Part shown: piece by piece, positions 60,915 through 64,000 of the stretch
How the letters are laid out: each line of letters opens with the position of its first letter
How positions within the stretch are numbered: position 1 is the first letter of the stretch
NCBI RefSeq assembly: GCF_040712315.1
Contig: NC_134017.1
Span: 56,046,636-56,110,635 of the forward strand
DNA from: Castanea sativa
Taxonomy: Eukaryota; Streptophyta; Magnoliopsida; Fagales; Fagaceae
DNA length: 64,000 nucleotides
Direction: 5' to 3'
The notes under the pieces: model-generated
What the model was told of the DNA's origin: nothing
What the model saw: the letters and a program-made list of their open reading frames with translations, nothing else
The model's database searches: none
Program-made: the position numbers and the translations under genes

Positions 60915-61620
60915 CAATTGCCAAATGAAGTGTTGACGTAGCTTCATGGAAAAAATGAATGTTGGTATGGCTTCTGTGCAAATGAAGTGTTGGCGTAGCT
61001 TCAGGGCAAAGATGAATGTTGGCATGGCTTCTGTGCAAATGAAGTGTTGATATAGCTTCATGGTAAAAATGAATGTCGGCACAGCTTCGATGCGAATGAA
61101 GTGTTGACGTAGCTTTATGGCAAAGATGGATGTCGGCACGACTTCAATGCAAATGAACTGTTGACATGACTTCATGGCTAAAATGAGTGTTGGCATGGCA
61201 AAGATGAATGTTGGCACGACAAAGATGGATGTTGGCACGGTCTCAGTACAAATGAAGTGTTGTTGTGGTTTCATGGCAACGGTAAATATCGGCATGGCTT
61301 CAATGCGAATAAAGTGTCGAGGCAACTTTATGGCAAAAGAAGAGTGTCAATGCATCTTCATTACAAAGGCAAATGGTGATGCTTCAATGCAAATGCAAGT
61401 GTTGGCGCAACTTCATGGCAAAGATAAGTGGTGACGCGATTTCGATGCAAAGAAAAATATGGATGCAGCTTCAATACAAGGACGAATGCTGGCGCGGCTT
61501 CATGGTAAAGACTCTTGATGTGGCTACGTTGCAAAGATTCTTAATATGGCTGCGTTGCAAAGACAAGTGTTGATACGGCTTAAATTGCCAACACTAGAGC
61601 TAGTACGACTTCAAAGATGA
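60915..61620 (+). repeat. Tandem array, unit 57 bp, diverged
   Basis: The word ATGAAGTGTTG (or a close variant) recurs at 60924, 60982, 61039, 61096 and 61153, intervals 58, 57, 57, 57; the pattern then decays towards 61620. Because 57 is 19 codons, both strands read as 19-residue repeats, but stops and decay argue against a protein. Shorter units at 60740-60880 (CATCCTCAAAGTCTTGATG) precede it. Confidence 0.85.
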
Positions 61621-62559
61621 GTACTGGCGATAGCATTCTTGCCTAGCTGAATATCCTTATGGAAACGTTGTTGCATAGACAAATATTCTAGAAGATCGTT
61701 AATGCAAGAAAAGAATGTAACAACATGAAGCCATACATCACTACAAGAACGTTGCTATCAATGAAGTACAAAGCCACCAAATGAATGCAAACACTTCTAT
61801 GGGAACGGCAGCGTAAAGTTTGATGTCAAAACCCAAAGATCAAGGAAATTGTGCTGCAAAACAAAAACAAGCAACCACAAAGAACTTGTCAGAACAAAAT
61901 CTCATGGCACGTCTAAAAAAAAAAAAAAATCAACAAAGAGAGAGAGCTTCAGTTCCAATCTCTAGCCTGTCAAAAGAAAAAAATAAATAAATAAATCAAT
62001 CAATCAAAAAGTGAAAAAAATAACAACAATTAAATAAATTAAAAAAAAAGAAGAAGATCTCTACACTTGTATTGTGTTACCCGGGAGATTATGCTTTGAT
62101 AACTTCATGCATGCCCGGGGGCTTTATTTAGAAAACTTCTGAGATAACAGACAAAAAAAAAAGGAGATTTGGCAAGCCATGAAAATGCTGCCACCAAACG
62201 GATATTATTTGAAGTCAGATTTTGCAACTCAAAAGTATTCAAAGTCAAAAAAATACTGCACTTAGTACCCAAAAGAAGATCATGTTGTCAGAAAGAATTT
62301 ATTGCATTAGACTTGGGATAAAGTTCTAGTCCGCATATTGTTCAAGAGTAATGCTACCGCCACAAATTATTTTACAACATTTTTTTGATGTGGTCAATTT
62401 CTTGTTGGTTTGTATAAGCCTACCATTAATATTACTTTTTCATACCAACAAACTACTTACCACATTAGCATTTTGTAAAATTATTTGTATCTCTAGCATT
62501 ATTCATGGTTCAAACTGACTGTGCTACCGACTTGAAAGTCTGAGATTTCAACTATGTCA

Positions 62560-62900
62560 GAACCACAGAGAAGACTAAGATGGCAACCAATCCAACAATG
62601 CCCGCCGTCTCCTCTTCTGAATTTCTAAATTCTCTGACAAGATGCCACAAAAATCCTCTGAGGACTTCAAACAAACAAGAAGATAGTAACAAAGTCCAAC
62701 AATGCTTGCTGGCTTCTCTTCCAAATTTCCAAATTCTCTGACAAGATGACCCAAAAATCAACCCTTGAGAACACTAGAGGCACTCAGTGGTTACCATGAA
62801 CCTACGTCCTGTCTGAGTTTCTACATGCTGTCAGAACGACCACCGCCAAAATAGACCAAGAGGATTACAGGTCCAACAATGCTAGCGGACTTCTTTTTCA
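62560..62900 (+). repeat. Diverged tandem repeat, about 105-bp unit
   Basis: The block CCAACAATGC..(T)CTTC..AAATTTC..AAATTCTCTGACAAGATG occurs near 62590-62640 and 62696-62746, and a third partial copy begins near 62870. Confidence 0.65.
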
Positions 62901-63399
62901 AACTCGTGGGAATCCAGACCTCATTTCACAAAGCTGAATCCACCAAGATCTCAAACCAACAAAAATCGACAAAACCCAAAAATTTCAGGAGCAAACACTC
63001 TGCCACGTGCCTCCACAAGCTTCAAAGATCGCGGCCTACTCCTTCATATTTATACAAATCCAGACTTCATTTAAAAAAAGTGGCGTTACCATTCGATCCA
63101 GCGGCCTTAGATCGACAAGACCCAAAAATTTCGAGACCAAAGAAGTTGCCACGTGCCTCCACGCGCCACCTGATGCTTCGGAGATCCAAACATCAAGATC
63201 ACGCGCTCCCACGCGCCACCCTCTCCTTCCACGCGCTCACACGCGCCGGCAAACTCTCACGCGCGTGCACGAGCCACGCGTTGACGTGCACTCCAGCTCT
63301 ATGACGTCATGGATGATGTCATCCTCCACGAACCGGTTCGACCCGGTTTGACCCGAAAAACCGACCCGGATTCGGACCGGCTGAAAAAAAATGCTTTGA

Positions 63400-63780
63400 C
63401 AAGTTGGAACTTTGACTTCGACCAAAAAGTCAAAATTTTCAAAACGGGCCTGTCCCACTCAGTTTTTCGCGTACTTTCCAATTTTGGGATCCGTTTCTTC
63501 AACTGAGACTTGAAAATTGCACAACAGTCCAATTTCTAAAAAGTTGACTTTTCTACAAATCTTGACCAAAAGTCAAAATTTTTGAGATAGACCTGTCTTG
63601 CTCAATTTTTCACGCACGTTCCAATTTTGGGGTCTATTTATTCATTTGAGAATCCAAAATTGTTCAAATAGTGTGATTCTACAATTATTGGCTTTGATGT
63701 AAACTTTGACCGAAAATCAAGATGTTCGAGCAAAGCTTGTCCTATCAGGTTTTCACAAAGATTTTGATTTTGAAATCTAC
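63400..63780 (+). repeat. Diverged tandem repeat, about 140-bp unit
   Basis: The order TTTGACC-A-AAAGTCAAAATTTT, CCTGTC, CAnTTTTTC, CAATTTTGGG recurs near 63415-63490 and 63560-63640, with a weaker third copy near 63700-63770. No coding sign. Confidence 0.65.
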
Positions 63781-64000
63781 GTATTTTTTTTGGACTTAGA
63801 AACTACCAATCTAACCCACTTCTCCGAAGTATTAGCAGTGTCCAAAATTTAAGCTCTCAAGATCATAATTTGAGATCCATCCATTTGGTCTGGATTCCCT
63901 TAAAATTATCCTCCAGACTTGATCAAGGCTCCCCTTTCAAAGAACAGATGAACTCTCACAAGTATGTCTTGAAATTGAAATTACATTGGGTCACTACTTC

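Larger units (their letters stand above)
59883..64000. other. Long non-coding internal region of element 3 (to window end)
   Basis: No gene is seen in over 4 kb. It holds a SINE-like insert, A-rich tracts, a 57-bp tandem array (60915-61620) and two further repeat families (62560-62900 and 63400-63780). Whether all of this belongs to element 3 cannot be decided without its 3' LTR. Confidence 0.5.

Noticed and set aside
61174..61573. Repetitive 19-residue protein on either strand of the 57-bp array
   Set aside because: A repeat with period divisible by three stays open in several frames by arithmetic; stops and divergence break it outside short runs.

Overview
The window is a plant nuclear chromosome segment. 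It is AT-rich, has spliced genes with GT-AG introns, and is crowded with plant-type transposons (Tat-like Ty3/Gypsy elements, a Helitron, SINEs, TIR elements and MITEs). The two host genes fit a eudicot, probably a woody one, but the species cannot be fixed from sequence alone.

Host genes. Only two convincing host genes are present, both on the + strand. The first (9108-14301, six exons, 723 aa) is a CSC1-like/OSCA membrane channel closest to ERD4 (OSCA3.1). The second (coding exons 48796-48930 and 49855-50574, 284 aa) is a plant B3 DNA-binding-domain protein of the REM type. Nothing suggests that they work together. Everything else is transposon, duplicated transposon-bearing DNA, or AT-rich spacer.

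Layout. 1-9107: spacer with a LINE remnant, hairpin MITEs and a probable degraded LTR. 9108-14301: ERD4-like gene. About 14995-32090 and 32940-47790: two tandem copies (A and B) of an ancestral unit of roughly 2.7 kb, each inflated by different insertions. Copy A holds a solo LTR, a full Gypsy element (17333-27489, + strand, target duplication AATAG), a SINE, a composite LINE/TIR block with another SINE inside, and a PIF/Harbinger-like element. Copy B lacks all of these but carries a Helitron (34066-45929), into which a second Gypsy element of the same family is nested (35482-45722, - strand, target duplication CTTTA). 48796-50574: B3 gene. 50860-56600: hAT-like element, then a second local duplication (about 52433-54890 and 56038-56570) with its own element-present and element-absent alleles and a solo LTR between the copies. 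56903-64000: 5' LTR, primer site and gag of a third, gag-only LTR element whose 3' end lies beyond the window.

Two points stand out. Both Gypsy elements carry, downstream of integrase and on the opposite strand, a four-exon gene with its own G-box/TATA promoter; its second and third exons are the same length in both copies. This matches the antisense ORF known in Tat-lineage elements (putative gypsy-type transposon protein family), so the class is not new, but its promoter and splice structure are unusually readable here. Second, the paralogous copies act as natural empty sites that date at least six insertions relative to the duplications and confirm their exact ends. I found no convincing wholly undescribed system.
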